From NCBI GenBank assembly GCA_910585395.1, contig CAJUCK010000025.1, forward strand, positions 22,966-33,297: a stretch of DNA of 10,332 nt, in the 5' to 3' direction. Made by a program: the position numbers and the translations under genes. Position 1 is the stretch's first letter; each line of letters begins with the position of its first letter. The stretch comes from an uncultured Lachnospiraceae bacterium (GTDB taxonomy: Bacteria; Bacillota; Clostridia; Lachnospirales; Lachnospiraceae). The notes under the pieces are model-generated. The model was not told the origin of the DNA. It searched no databases and was given only the letters and a program-made list of their open reading frames with translations. Below, piece after piece: positions 1-7,484 of this stretch.

Positions 1-694
1 TCTGCCCTTCTCCAATTTTCTCATGGCGGTCTTTATGGCTCCCAAGTTCATTTTTGCTGTCATTTAAGTGAACTGCTTTCAAACGTTCCAGCCCTATCAC
101 CTGATCAAATTTTTCCAGAACCTTGTCCAGCTCATGAACAATATCATAGCCTCCATCAAATACATGACAGGTGTCCAGACATACACCCAAATGGCTGCTG
201 TCCTCCACTTTGTCAATAATACTGGAAAGTTCCTCAAAGTTTCTTCCCATTTCTGTGCCTTTGCCTGCCATTGTTTCCAACAGAATTATGGTGTTCTGCT
301 CATGAATCCTATTCAGCATATCTGCAATATACGTAATTCCTGTTTCCACCCCCTGCCCCACATGGCTTCCAGGATGGAAGTTGTACATAGCGCCTTTAAG
401 ATGCTTAAGGCGGTTCAAATCGTCACACATTGTATCATAGGCAAATTGCCGCAGTTTTGCATCTTTGGCGCAGGCATTCAGCGTATAGGGGGCATGTGCC
501 AGAATCTGCCCGATTCCGTGTCCGCCCGCAAATTCCAGATATGCTTCCATGTCAGATAGGTTCAATTCCTTGGCCTTTCCTCCTCTGGGATTTCGGGTAA
601 AAAACTGGAATGTATTCGCCCCAATGTTTACCGCTTCTTTTCCCATGGCCAGATAACCTTTGGCGGAAGAGAGATGGCATCCAATTCTCAACAT
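1..694 (-). CDS. nfo: Endonuclease IV (AP endonuclease), 3' end outside window
   Basis: This gene encodes a metal-dependent apurinic/apyrimidinic endonuclease of base excision repair, which cuts DNA 5' to abasic sites in the cytoplasm. The first 231 residues are visible; the family is usually about 275-300 residues, so roughly the last 45-60 are missing at the left edge. It reads MLRIGCHLSSAKG at the start. Family metal ligands can be placed at H67 (AHAPY), H107 (NFHPGSH), E140 (LLETMAG), D174 and H177 (CLDTCH), H209 (HLNDSK), and D222 and H224 (KDRHEKIGEG). The last glutamate ligand would lie outside the window. The ATG is preceded by AAAGGAAA at good spacing; the ATG 16 bases upstream is out of frame. 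The gene is co-directional with ilvD but 152 bases downstream of it, with its own candidate promoter in the gap. Family identity is near certain from the motifs. Confidence 0.96.
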   Translation of the reverse strand, partial: MLRIGCHLSSAKGYLAMGKEAVNIGANTFQFFTRNPRGGKAKELNLSDMEAYLEFAGGHGIGQILAHAPYTLNACAKDAKLRQFAYDTMCDDLNRLKHLKGAMYNFHPGSHVGQGVETGITYIADMLNRIHEQNTIILLETMAGKGTEMGRNFEELSSIIDKVEDSSHLGVCLDTCHVFDGGYDIVHELDKVLEKFDQVIGLERLKAVHLNDSKNELGSHKDRHEKIGEGQ

Positions 695-706
695 TACGGT
701 TTCCTT

Positions 707-772
707 TCATCTAAATCTAAGAATGCCGCAGGCATTACTGCCGCGGCATTCATTTGCTGCTCTCATTGACAT
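707..772 (-). CDS. Possible 21-residue leader peptide upstream of nfo
   Basis: A short frame, ATG to TGA, begins MSMRAANEC and ends CGILRFR, with two cysteines. It has a possible ribosome site (AAAGG, 6 bases before the ATG) and ends 12 bases before the nfo start codon. The 721-751 hairpin lies wholly inside it: the two arms encode E-C-R and C-G-I. It could be a translated leader that affects nfo expression through the hairpin, or simply a frame that happens to be open across a palindromic element. I recognise no known leader peptide, so confidence is low. Confidence 0.2.
   Translation of the reverse strand: MSMRAANECRGSNACGILRFR
721..751 (-). terminator. Strong hairpin between ilvD and nfo
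   Basis: Nine-base perfect arms (GAATGCCGC and GCGGCATTC) enclose an inner GGCA/TGCC pair, giving about 13 base pairs with one bulged A and a TTAC loop. On the minus strand the hairpin follows ilvD by 95 bases and is followed only by TTAGATTTAG, a weak U-tract. It could be the ilvD terminator. However, it lies downstream of the candidate nfo promoter, so it would also sit in the nfo leader. A leader structure or a dispersed palindromic element is an equally good reading. Confidence 0.4.
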
Positions 773-790
773 CTGTTACCTTTAGAGAAA

Positions 791-819
791 AGAATACACG
801 AAGAAAAACCTTACGTCAA
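791..819 (-). promoter_or_regulatory. Candidate sigma-A promoter for nfo
   Basis: On the minus strand TTGACG (814-819) is followed after exactly 17 bases by TATTCT (791-796). This is 5 of 6 and 4 of 6 matches to consensus. Transcription would start near 784, giving a leader of about 90 bases that includes the 721-751 hairpin. Extra TTGAC words lie just upstream (TTGACGGTTGACTTGACG), so the exact -35 is ambiguous. Confidence 0.45.
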
Positions 820-846
820 GTCAACCGTCAAAAATTCTCTTATCTT

Positions 847-2520
847 TTAATTTTCCAGCTCTCTTTTCATAACAGCTCCTCTGGCGCCTGAAGTAACCAT
901 CTGTGCATAACGTGCCAAATATCCTTCCGTCACCTTAGGCTCTCTAGGCTTCCATTCTGCCCGTCTTTTGGCAAGTACATCTTCTGGCACATCCAGTTCC
1001 AGCTTCATCTGTGGTATATTGATTTTAATCGTATCTCCCTCTTCTACCAGTGCAATCGTACCTCCTACGGCTGCCTCTGGAGAAACATGCCCGATGGAAG
1101 CTCCGCGGCTGGCACCTGAGAAACGTCCATCGGTAATCAGTGCGACGGTCGAGCCAAGACCCATTCCTGCAATAGCAGAAGTAGGATTCAGCATCTCTCT
1201 CATACCAGGTCCTCCCTTTGGCCCTTCATAGCGGATTACCACAACATCACCGGCAGCAATCTTTCCTCCCTTGATAGCTGCAATTGCATCCTCCTCACAG
1301 TCAAACACTCTTGCTGGTCCTTCATGCACCATCATTTCCGGCGCCACTGCCGAACGTTTTACCACGCTTCCTTCTGGAGCCAGGTTGCCTTTCAATACTG
1401 CAAGTCCTCCTGTAGCGCTGTAAGGATTATCCAGGGGACGAATAACTTCTGGATTTCTGTTGGCACAGCCTTTTATATTCTCCCCTACCGTCTTTCCTGT
1501 CACCGTCATGCAGCCAAGATTCAGCAAGCCCAATTCTGCAAGCTCATTCATCACTGCATATACACCGCCCGCCTCATTTAAATCTTCCATATACGTAGGT
1601 CCTGCCGGTGCCAGATGACAGAGATTCGGTGTCTTTTCGCTGATTTCATTTGCAAAACTGATATCAAAATCAAAGCCGATCTCATGCGCAATTGCAGGAA
1701 GATGCAGCATACTGTTGGTAGAACATCCCAGTGCCATATCCACTGTCAATGCGTTCAAAACTGCTTCCTTTGTCATAATATCCCTGGGACAGATATTTTT
1801 GCGATACATTTCCATTACTGCCATTCCTGCGTGTTTGGCAAGACGCAGACGGTCAGAATAAACTGCTGGAATCGTTCCATTTCCTTTCAGACCCATGCCA
1901 AGAGCCTCTGTCAGGCAATTCATGGAATTTGCCGTATACATTCCAGAGCAGGAACCGCAGGTCGGACATGCTTTTTCCTCAAATTCACATACATCTTCCT
2001 CTGTCATAGTGCCCGCCGCATAGGAGCCGACTGCCTCAAACATAGAAGAAAGACTGGTTTTACGCCCTTTTACACGTCCAGCAAGCATAGGGCCTCCAGA
2101 CACAAATACTGTGGGCACATTTACTCTTGCCGCTGCCATCAAAAGCCCAGGTACATTTTTGTCGCAGTTTGGCACCATCACCAATGCATCAAACTGATGT
2201 GCCAGCGCCATACATTCCGTGGAATCTGCAATCAGGTCACGGGTTACCAGAGAATATTTCATTCCTGTATGACCCATGGCAATACCGTCGCATACTGCAA
2301 TGGCTGGAAATACTACTGGAACACCTCCCGCTTCTGCCACACCCATCTTCACAGCGTTTACAATCTTATCTAAATTCATATGCCCCGGTACAATCTCATT
2401 GTAAGAACTTACAATTCCAACTAATGGCTTATCCATTTCTTCTCTGGTAAATCCCAATGCATTAAACAGGGAACGATGGGGTGCCTGCTGCATCCCTTTT
2501 TTTACATTATCACTTCTCAT
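847..2520 (-). CDS. ilvD: Dihydroxy-acid dehydratase
   Basis: The enzyme dehydrates 2,3-dihydroxy-isovalerate and 2,3-dihydroxy-3-methylvalerate to the 2-keto acids, the third common step of valine, isoleucine and leucine synthesis, in the cytoplasm. The 557 residues match the usual family length. Clear IlvD/Edd signatures are CDGIAMGHTGM (77-87), NCDKNVPG (118-125), CPTCGSCSGMYTANSMNC (185-202), GGLAVLKGNLAPEGSVVK (371-388) and TDGRFSGASRG (463-473). The position that carries a cysteine in the 2Fe-2S plant-type enzymes is here a VPGHMNL context without cysteine, as in the E. coli type, so an oxygen-sensitive 4Fe-4S cluster is likely (inference). The ATG follows AAGAGGCAGAGAG, a moderate ribosome site. 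No other ilv or leu genes are in the window. A perfect consensus promoter lies about 105 bases upstream. Confidence 0.98.
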   Translation of the reverse strand: MRSDNVKKGMQQAPHRSLFNALGFTREEMDKPLVGIVSSYNEIVPGHMNLDKIVNAVKMGVAEAGGVPVVFPAIAVCDGIAMGHTGMKYSLVTRDLIADSTECMALAHQFDALVMVPNCDKNVPGLLMAAARVNVPTVFVSGGPMLAGRVKGRKTSLSSMFEAVGSYAAGTMTEEDVCEFEEKACPTCGSCSGMYTANSMNCLTEALGMGLKGNGTIPAVYSDRLRLAKHAGMAVMEMYRKNICPRDIMTKEAVLNALTVDMALGCSTNSMLHLPAIAHEIGFDFDISFANEISEKTPNLCHLAPAGPTYMEDLNEAGGVYAVMNELAELGLLNLGCMTVTGKTVGENIKGCANRNPEVIRPLDNPYSATGGLAVLKGNLAPEGSVVKRSAVAPEMMVHEGPARVFDCEEDAIAAIKGGKIAAGDVVVIRYEGPKGGPGMREMLNPTSAIAGMGLGSTVALITDGRFSGASRGASIGHVSPEAAVGGTIALVEEGDTIKINIPQMKLELDVPEDVLAKRRAEWKPREPKVTEGYLARYAQMVTSGARGAVMKRELEN

Positions 2521-2632
2521 CTCTCTGCCTCTTTTCTGAAACTTTACTGTATTGCTCGTTTCTTAAATTTTTACTCCTCCATAACAGACATTCCGTCTCT
2601 TCTCACTCTTCCTCCTCCCCTCTTCCAGTCAT

Positions 2633-2661
2633 ATTATATCTCACGCGTTGTCTGCTGTCAA
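2633..2661 (-). promoter_or_regulatory. Consensus sigma-A promoter of ilvD
   Basis: On the minus strand TTGACA (2656-2661), a 17-base spacer and TATAAT (2633-2638) match the vegetative consensus at all 12 positions. Transcription should start near 2626, which leaves a leader of about 105 bases before the ilvD ATG. A promoter this strong on a biosynthetic gene suggests that control comes from a repressor or from the leader. I see no T-box specifier structure in the short leader. Confidence 0.85.
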
Positions 2662-2666
2662 TATTG

Positions 2667-2705
2667 TTGTTTAACAATTTTATTAATATTTTGCCAAAAT
2701 TGCCA
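2667..2705. promoter_or_regulatory. Candidate operator between divergent promoters
   Basis: The AT-rich spacer between the two divergent promoters holds an 11-base palindrome, TTGTT-T-AACAA (2667-2677). It also holds a direct repeat of TTGCCA (2691-2696 and 2700-2705) with a 9-base period. The first TTGCCA doubles as the -35 of the kinase promoter. The palindrome is five bases upstream of the ilvD -35. A shared regulator is possible, but AT-rich DNA easily produces such patterns and no regulator can be assigned. Confidence 0.25.
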
Positions 2706-2719
2706 TTTTATGTTAAGAT
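2691..2719 (+). promoter_or_regulatory. Promoter of hybrid kinase gene, likely leaderless start
   Basis: TTGCCA (2691-2696), 17 bases, then TAAGAT (2714-2719) matches the consensus at 5 of 6 and 4 of 6. With the usual distance from the -10 box, transcription starts at 2726, the A of the kinase ATG. There is no purine-rich ribosome site in the 30 bases before that ATG, which fits a leaderless mRNA. An overlapping GATAAT (2717-2722) lacks a good -35 partner. Confidence 0.5.
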
Positions 2720-2725
2720 AATATT

Positions 2726-4930
2726 ATGAAAACACAAACATCAAACCACAACTTAATTGAATATGTATTGACCTTGCTGAACAGCTCAGACAACGAGCTG
2801 CTGGATATCATCCAGCCACCACAGACTCACACACAGCCTGGAATTCCACTGGACACAGAACTCCCCCAGACTGCGCGCGAAATCATAAAGTTTATGGATG
2901 AAATGCCTGGAGGTTTTTTAATATACCATGCCAGCGGTGAAGAAGAAATTATTTACGCAAACAAAGCGCTGCAGAGAATCTTCCAGTGCAGCTCACTGAA
3001 AGAATTAAAGGAATTTACAGGTAACTCCTTTAAAGGCATTGTGCATTCTGAAGATTTAGATTCTGTGGAACAGAGTATAAGGGAACAGATTTCCAGCAAC
3101 CAATATGATTTGGATTATGTGGAATATCGAATTATACGAAAGGATGGCGAAATCCGCTGGATCGAAGATTATGGACATTTTGTCCATACTGAATCTGTCG
3201 GCGACATTTTCTATGTATTTATGAGTGATGCAACAGAAAAGAAAAAACGCCAGTTAGACTGGCGCAATTCCCTTCTGAGTGAGCAGGAACAGGCAATACA
3301 GAACCTTATTGAAAAATACGACGGGGAGCATGTGAGGCGTCTGGAAGTGATCGAAGGCCTCAGCATCAATTATGAATCCATCCTCTATGCTGATCTGGAT
3401 TCCAACAGAGTATTTCCTTATCGGCTGAGCAGCCGCACTAAGCATCAGTTTGATGAAAAATACCAGATACTGGAATTCCAATGGTACGTCTCCAACTATG
3501 TGGAGATCTGGGTACACCCAGAAGACCGCGAATTAGTGGGCAGGGTTACTGACCCTCAGTATATCCGCGAAAAATTATCAGGCTGTAAGACGTATTATGT
3601 AAATTACCGTGTTCTCAAAGATGGAAAAATACAATACCTTCAGCTGCGTATCGTCAATGTAGGGCAGAAAAACCATATATCTCAGATTGTCATGGGATAC
3701 CGCAGAGTGGATGTAGAAATTCAGCGCGAAATGGAGCAGAATCAAATTCTAGAAAATGCATTGAGCAATGCAAACCTTGCCATGGTAGCCAAGAATACAT
3801 TTCTCTCTAATATGTCGCATGACATGCGCACACCTTTGAACGCTATTTTTGGCTATACTGCTCTGGCAAAAAAACATATACAAGACAGAGATGCTGTCCT
3901 TAAGGATCTTGACAAAATTGAACGCTCCAGCCAGCAGCTTCTGGACCTGATTGAAAAAGTACTGGATCTCTCCTGGACAGAATCCAACACTATGGAATTA
4001 ATGGAATGTGACTGTAACCTCCATGACATCCTGAAAGACGTACATAAAACACTGCTCCCCCAGGCTGTTGAGAAAAACATCACGTTCACGCTGGACGACT
4101 CGAGAATCACCCACTGTGATATCTGCGGTGATCCTGAGAAGCTGCGGCAGCTTCTCGTTTACCTTGCCACAAATGCCATCACCTACACGAAAACAAACGG
4201 CAAAGTCGAACTGACCGCTAAAGAGCAGAGAAAGCTTCCCAACGATTATGCCATTTTTCATTTTATGGTCAAAGATACTGGCATCGGAATCGGAAAAGAT
4301 TTTCTGAAACACATTTTTGAACCTTTTGAGCGTGAAAAGAACACTACTTTCAGCGGCATACACGGCACTGGGCTCAGCCTTACCATCGCCAAAAATATTG
4401 CCTCTATGATGGGTGGAGATATCAAAGTGGACAGTACTGTAGGCAAAGGAAGCACATTTAAAGTTACACTGCGTCTGCGCATACAGAAACGCCCCTCTGC
4501 ACTCTATGACAATTTAAAACCAACGGATTTTGAGCCTATGAATCAGAAAATCCTGCTGGTAGAGGACAATATGATCAATCTGGAAATTGAAACTGAAATA
4601 CTCCAAGGAATTGGCTTTTCTATTGATACTGCTGCCAATGGAGATATTGCTGTGGAAAAGATAATGAATTCCAAACCTGGAGATTTCGACCTAGTTTTAA
4701 TGGATATTCAGATGCCTGTTATGGACGGCCGGGAAGCAGCAAGGAAAATTCGCAGCCTGAAAAATTCTGCCCTGGCTCAGATTCCCATAATTGCCCTGTC
4801 TGCCAACGCTTTTGAAAGCGACAAAAGACTGTCCATTGAAAGCGGGATGAATGCACACTTGACGAAGCCCATTGATATCCCGCTGCTGCTGGAAACAATA
4901 CGCAGTGTCAAAGAGGATTCTGCCCGCTGA
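2726..4930 (+). CDS. Cytoplasmic PAS hybrid sensor histidine kinase/receiver
   Basis: This is a 734-residue signal-transduction kinase with no membrane segment or signal peptide. Domains in order are: a short N-terminal region (1-50); a PAS/PAC domain (about 52-172, with YRIIRKDGEIRWIEDYG in its second half); a second PAS-like segment (about 205-330, containing WVHPEDR and YRVLKDGKIQYLQLRI); HisKA with phospho-acceptor H365 in SHDMRTPLNAI; HATPase_c with N-box N483, DTGIGIG (517-523) and GTGL (547-550); and a receiver domain (about 607-728) with E613/D614, phospho-acceptor D660 in LVLMDIQMPVMDG, S692 and K714. All catalytic residues look intact. The receiver has no output domain and no response regulator or phosphotransfer gene is adjacent, so the downstream target is unknown. 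It is transcribed divergently from ilvD. The ATG at 2726 is the first in the open frame, since an in-frame TAA lies at 2714-2716, and it lacks a ribosome site. Confidence 0.95.
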   Translation: MKTQTSNHNLIEYVLTLLNSSDNELLDIIQPPQTHTQPGIPLDTELPQTAREIIKFMDEMPGGFLIYHASGEEEIIYANKALQRIFQCSSLKELKEFTGNSFKGIVHSEDLDSVEQSIREQISSNQYDLDYVEYRIIRKDGEIRWIEDYGHFVHTESVGDIFYVFMSDATEKKKRQLDWRNSLLSEQEQAIQNLIEKYDGEHVRRLEVIEGLSINYESILYADLDSNRVFPYRLSSRTKHQFDEKYQILEFQWYVSNYVEIWVHPEDRELVGRVTDPQYIREKLSGCKTYYVNYRVLKDGKIQYLQLRIVNVGQKNHISQIVMGYRRVDVEIQREMEQNQILENALSNANLAMVAKNTFLSNMSHDMRTPLNAIFGYTALAKKHIQDRDAVLKDLDKIERSSQQLLDLIEKVLDLSWTESNTMELMECDCNLHDILKDVHKTLLPQAVEKNITFTLDDSRITHCDICGDPEKLRQLLVYLATNAITYTKTNGKVELTAKEQRKLPNDYAIFHFMVKDTGIGIGKDFLKHIFEPFEREKNTTFSGIHGTGLSLTIAKNIASMMGGDIKVDSTVGKGSTFKVTLRLRIQKRPSALYDNLKPTDFEPMNQKILLVEDNMINLEIETEILQGIGFSIDTAANGDIAVEKIMNSKPGDFDLVLMDIQMPVMDGREAARKIRSLKNSALAQIPIIALSANAFESDKRLSIESGMNAHLTKPIDIPLLLETIRSVKEDSAR

Positions 4931-4936
4931 GAATTT

Positions 4937-4984
4937 AAAAGAGAGATATGCGCTGCCGGCGATGGCAATGCATACCTCTCTTTT
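4937..4984. terminator. Bidirectional terminator between kinase and lepB
   Basis: Outer arms AAAAGAGAG (4937-4945) and CTCTCTTTT (4976-4984) pair perfectly. They are extended inward by TATGC/GCATA after one mismatch and then by TGCC/GGCA. The A-run on one side and T-run on the other give a U-tail when read from either strand. It lies 6 bases after the kinase stop and 19 bases past the lepB stop, as expected for convergent genes. Confidence 0.85.
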
Positions 4985-5003
4985 AGATTTCTGCTCTTCC
5001 ATA

Positions 5004-5609
5004 TTATTTCAGAAAACGTGGATGTGGAAAATAACTCACCTCTGCTTTCCCAATAATATCCTCCATTTTCACAAATTTATGCTCCCAGTATCTGGAGTCC
5101 CAGGAATCATTGCGATTATCTCCCATCATAAAATACGTGCCCTCTGGAACTGTGTAAGGTCCAAAATCGTCGTAGCTTATCTCCTGTGTAAAATCTCTCT
5201 CCAACGGCTCATTATCAATATAGATAATGCCATTTTCACCAGAAATAGTCTCTCCTGGCAGTCCCATAATCCGTTTCAGATAAAGCGTCTCACCGTCATC
5301 TGGATAGACAAAAGTTACAATATCTCCCCTCTCAGGCTCTGCAAATACATAAGACAGACGGTTAACCAGTATTCTGTCTCCTGCCATGACCGTTGTTTCC
5401 ATGGAACCTGAAGGGACCTGAGCGTTGGCAACCACGTATTTGTTCAGAAAAAAGCCGACTGCCAAAGCGATAATTATCATTATCCCATTGTTAAAAATTT
5501 CTTTCAGAATTTTTCTTTTTTTATCTGTTCTCTTTTTATGGTTCTCTGCTGCTTCCTGATCCAGATGCCCTGTATCATTACTGTCTGCTTCATTGTTATG
5601 CTGTCTCAT
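5004..5609 (-). CDS. lepB: Type I signal peptidase
   Basis: This membrane-anchored serine protease removes signal peptides from exported proteins on the outer face of the membrane. It has 201 residues, a typical single-pass Gram-positive SPase I. A hydrophilic, charged cytoplasmic tail of about 35 residues is followed by one transmembrane helix (about 40-59) and the catalytic domain. The nucleophile is S69 in QVPSGSMETT and the general base is K112 in LYLKRIMGLPGE. The conserved GDNRNDSWDSR block is at 163-173. The tail (rich in D, E, N, H and K) is longer than in many homologues. The start is supported by AAGGAGG at good spacing. It is the last gene of the minus-strand cluster, 33 bases after the GntR gene. 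Such peptidases are often present in several paralogues, so the symbol denotes family rather than a unique orthologue. Confidence 0.95.
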   Translation of the reverse strand: MRQHNNEADSNDTGHLDQEAAENHKKRTDKKRKILKEIFNNGIMIIIALAVGFFLNKYVVANAQVPSGSMETTVMAGDRILVNRLSYVFAEPERGDIVTFVYPDDGETLYLKRIMGLPGETISGENGIIYIDNEPLERDFTQEISYDDFGPYTVPEGTYFMMGDNRNDSWDSRYWEHKFVKMEDIIGKAEVSYFPHPRFLK

Positions 5610-5642
5610 GTGCCTCTCCTCCTTGACATTGCTTATTCTGCT

Positions 5643-6320
5643 TTATTCCAGGGGAAGCTGTTCCATGGCATGCAGAATATGAATACGCATGGCATTTCTT
5701 GCCCCTTCTCCATTGCGTATCTTTAAAAAATCCATCAGTATCTTATGGTCTACAAGAGTTGCCTGCACTGCCTCTTCATGGACTTGTGAAAGTCTTACGC
5801 CTTTGTTGATTCCCTCATAAATTACTGGCATGAGCTGATTCATAAATTCATTGTGGGTAGCTCTGGCAATGGATTTATGAAACGCCTGCTCTACTTCGGT
5901 TCTGTCCTTTTTCAGTCTTATACGTTTTTCAATTTCTTCTCCCAGCGCCAATATTCTCTGTATCTCTTCTTCTGTGGCGCGCAAGGCTGCATAATATGCT
6001 GCCTCTGGTTCAAAAATCAGCCGCATTTCGTATAAATCCTTCGCTTTCACCTTTGCTGTGGCGAGAACAGACAGTTCTTCTGTCTTCGATGTTTTAAAAT
6101 CTTCTCTGACAAAGGTTCCTTTTCCACGGCGAATTTCCAGAATTCCACCTGTAGCAAGAATGCGGATTGCTTCTCGCAATGTAGTGCGGCTCACCTTAAG
6201 TTCCTGGGACAGCACATTCTCATTTGGCAGCTTGCTTCCTGGCAAAAAACGCTTTTCCACTGTAATCATAGACAAAATACTGTCTGCTATCCGGTCTGAC
6301 AATCTGCTGTCTGCTTCCAT
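5643..6320 (-). CDS. GntR-family (FadR/FCD) transcription regulator
   Basis: This is a ligand-responsive DNA-binding repressor or activator of 225 residues. An N-terminal winged helix-turn-helix (about 5-72) includes KLPNENVLSQELKVSRTTLR and the wing RRGKGTFV. It is followed by an all-helical FCD effector domain (about 95-220). E144 and H148 (EQAFH), H192 (DHK) and H214 (RIHILH) match the usual metal and ligand-binding positions of FCD domains, with Glu where Asp is more usual. I chose the ATG at 6318-6320, because GGAGGGAAGG sits just before it. A GTG at 6344 would add 8 residues and overlap the upstream stop but has no ribosome site. It lies 20 bases after the oxidoreductase gene, so it may regulate that gene or the whole cluster. 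FCD regulators usually sense small organic acids; the effector here cannot be told. Confidence 0.92.
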   Translation of the reverse strand: MEADSRLSDRIADSILSMITVEKRFLPGSKLPNENVLSQELKVSRTTLREAIRILATGGILEIRRGKGTFVREDFKTSKTEELSVLATAKVKAKDLYEMRLIFEPEAAYYAALRATEEEIQRILALGEEIEKRIRLKKDRTEVEQAFHKSIARATHNEFMNQLMPVIYEGINKGVRLSQVHEEAVQATLVDHKILMDFLKIRNGEGARNAMRIHILHAMEQLPLE

Positions 6321-6340
6321 CACTATACCTTCCCTCCAGC

Positions 6341-7471
6341 TCACTGCATTCTGCTGCTGAAATCTGCCATCGCCTCTGAAATCTTAATCCGCTGTGGACA
6401 AACTGCCTCACAGCTCCTGCATCCTATGCAGGCGCTGGGATGTTTTTCTTTTGCGACAGCCTTCAGCGCCATTGGGGCAATAAAGCCTCCCTCAGTAAAA
6501 CTATGTTCATTGTAAAGTTCCAAAAGAGATGGGATATCCAGTTCTTTTGGGCAGTGACTGACACAATAGCGGCATGAGGTACAGGGAAGAATCTTCTTTT
6601 CCAGCATTTCCTCGGCAATCTGCAAAACACTTTCAAACTCTGTCTGGTTTAAAGGATCATCTGTCTGAAAGGTCTCAATATTCTCCTTTAGCTGTTCAAA
6701 ATTTGACATACCTGAGAGCACCATAGTTACTTGGGGAAGTGCCTGCAGAAAGCGAAAAGCGAAAGCCGCCGCCGTCTCCTGACTGCGAATTTTTTTTAGT
6801 TTGTCCAAATCACTCTGTGACAGCTGACAGAGCTTGCCTCCCCGGAGCGGCTCCATTACCCACACTGGAATCTGATACTCTGACAAAAGCTCCACTTTTG
6901 CTTTGGCATCCTGAAAAGACCAATCCAGCCAATTCAGCTGTATCTGGCAGAATTCCATAGATTCTCCGTAAGCTTCCAGAAAACGTTTCATCACCTCACA
7001 GCTTCCATGGGCTGAAAATCCCAAATGGCGAATCCTTCCCTTGCGCTTCTGTTCCGTCAGATATGTAAAAATCCCATACGTTTCATCCAGATATGCATCA
7101 ATATTCATTTCACAGACATTGTGAAACAAATAGAAATCAAAATATTCTACTCTGCATTTTTCAAGCTGGCGTTCAAAAATCTTATCCACCTTATCCATAT
7201 TAGAAAGATCATACCCTGGAAATTTACTGGCAAGATAAAAATTATCTCTATTAAAATCTGCAAGTATCTTTCCCATTACCAGTTCCGAATTGCCGCCATG
7301 ATACCCCCATGCTGTATCATAATAATTAATGCCCTGTTCCATGGCATATGCAATCATCTCTGCCGTCTGTTCTTCGTCAATTCTGCTGTCATCTCCATCT
7401 ATTACTGGAAGCCGCATCGCACCCATTCCAAGAGCTGATAATTCAAAATCCTGAAATTTTTTATATACCAT
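6341..7471 (-). CDS. Aldo/keto reductase with C-terminal 2x[4Fe-4S] domain
   Basis: The protein is a predicted cytoplasmic oxidoreductase of the COG1453 type, 376 residues. The N-terminal TIM barrel (about 1-270) has the aldo/keto reductase tetrad D52, Y57, K83 and H117 (YYDTAWGY, ASKFPG, FYLFHN). The C-terminal domain carries two ferredoxin-like clusters: C297-x2-C300-x2-C303-x3-C307-P and C348-x2-C351-x2-C354-x3-C358-P. The clusters suggest electron exchange with a ferredoxin-like partner besides, or instead of, a nicotinamide cofactor; the substrate is unknown. I start it at the ATG 7469-7471, with AGGTGA at ideal spacing. A TTG at 7495 would add 8 residues but would place the start inside a hairpin loop. 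It lies 54 bases after the CobW-like fusion gene, the largest gap in the cluster, and is followed by the GntR gene. Confidence 0.94.
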   Translation of the reverse strand: MVYKKFQDFELSALGMGAMRLPVIDGDDSRIDEEQTAEMIAYAMEQGINYYDTAWGYHGGNSELVMGKILADFNRDNFYLASKFPGYDLSNMDKVDKIFERQLEKCRVEYFDFYLFHNVCEMNIDAYLDETYGIFTYLTEQKRKGRIRHLGFSAHGSCEVMKRFLEAYGESMEFCQIQLNWLDWSFQDAKAKVELLSEYQIPVWVMEPLRGGKLCQLSQSDLDKLKKIRSQETAAAFAFRFLQALPQVTMVLSGMSNFEQLKENIETFQTDDPLNQTEFESVLQIAEEMLEKKILPCTSCRYCVSHCPKELDIPSLLELYNEHSFTEGGFIAPMALKAVAKEKHPSACIGCRSCEAVCPQRIKISEAMADFSSRMQ

Positions 7472-7484
7472 ACCTTCACCTGGC

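Noticed and set aside
68..559. Plus-strand 163-codon open frame at the left edge
   Set aside because: It is antisense to nfo, whose metal-binding motifs are clear in the other strand.
766..796. Plus-strand TTGACA near 766
   Set aside because: No acceptable -10 at 16-18 bases and no plus-strand gene follows; it is the reverse of the leader sequence.
1615..2373. Long plus-strand open frames, including one of 252 codons, opposite ilvD
   Set aside because: They lie wholly antisense to the certain ilvD gene, have no recognisable motifs and are rich in Cys/His as expected from reading a gene backwards.
4136..4156. Perfect inverted repeat (10-base arms GAGAAGCTGC and GCAGCTTCTC, one-base centre) in the kinase gene
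   Set aside because: It falls exactly on the conserved N-box codons EKLRQLL, where codon choice can produce it by chance; no other sign of a regulatory site.
4697..5411. Overlapping open frames across the kinase end and lepB
   Set aside because: They cross the bidirectional terminator or run antisense to clear genes, with no family resemblance.
6321..6344. GTG start for the GntR gene that overlaps the reductase stop codon
   Set aside because: No ribosome site precedes it, while a strong GGAGGGAAGG precedes the ATG at 6320.
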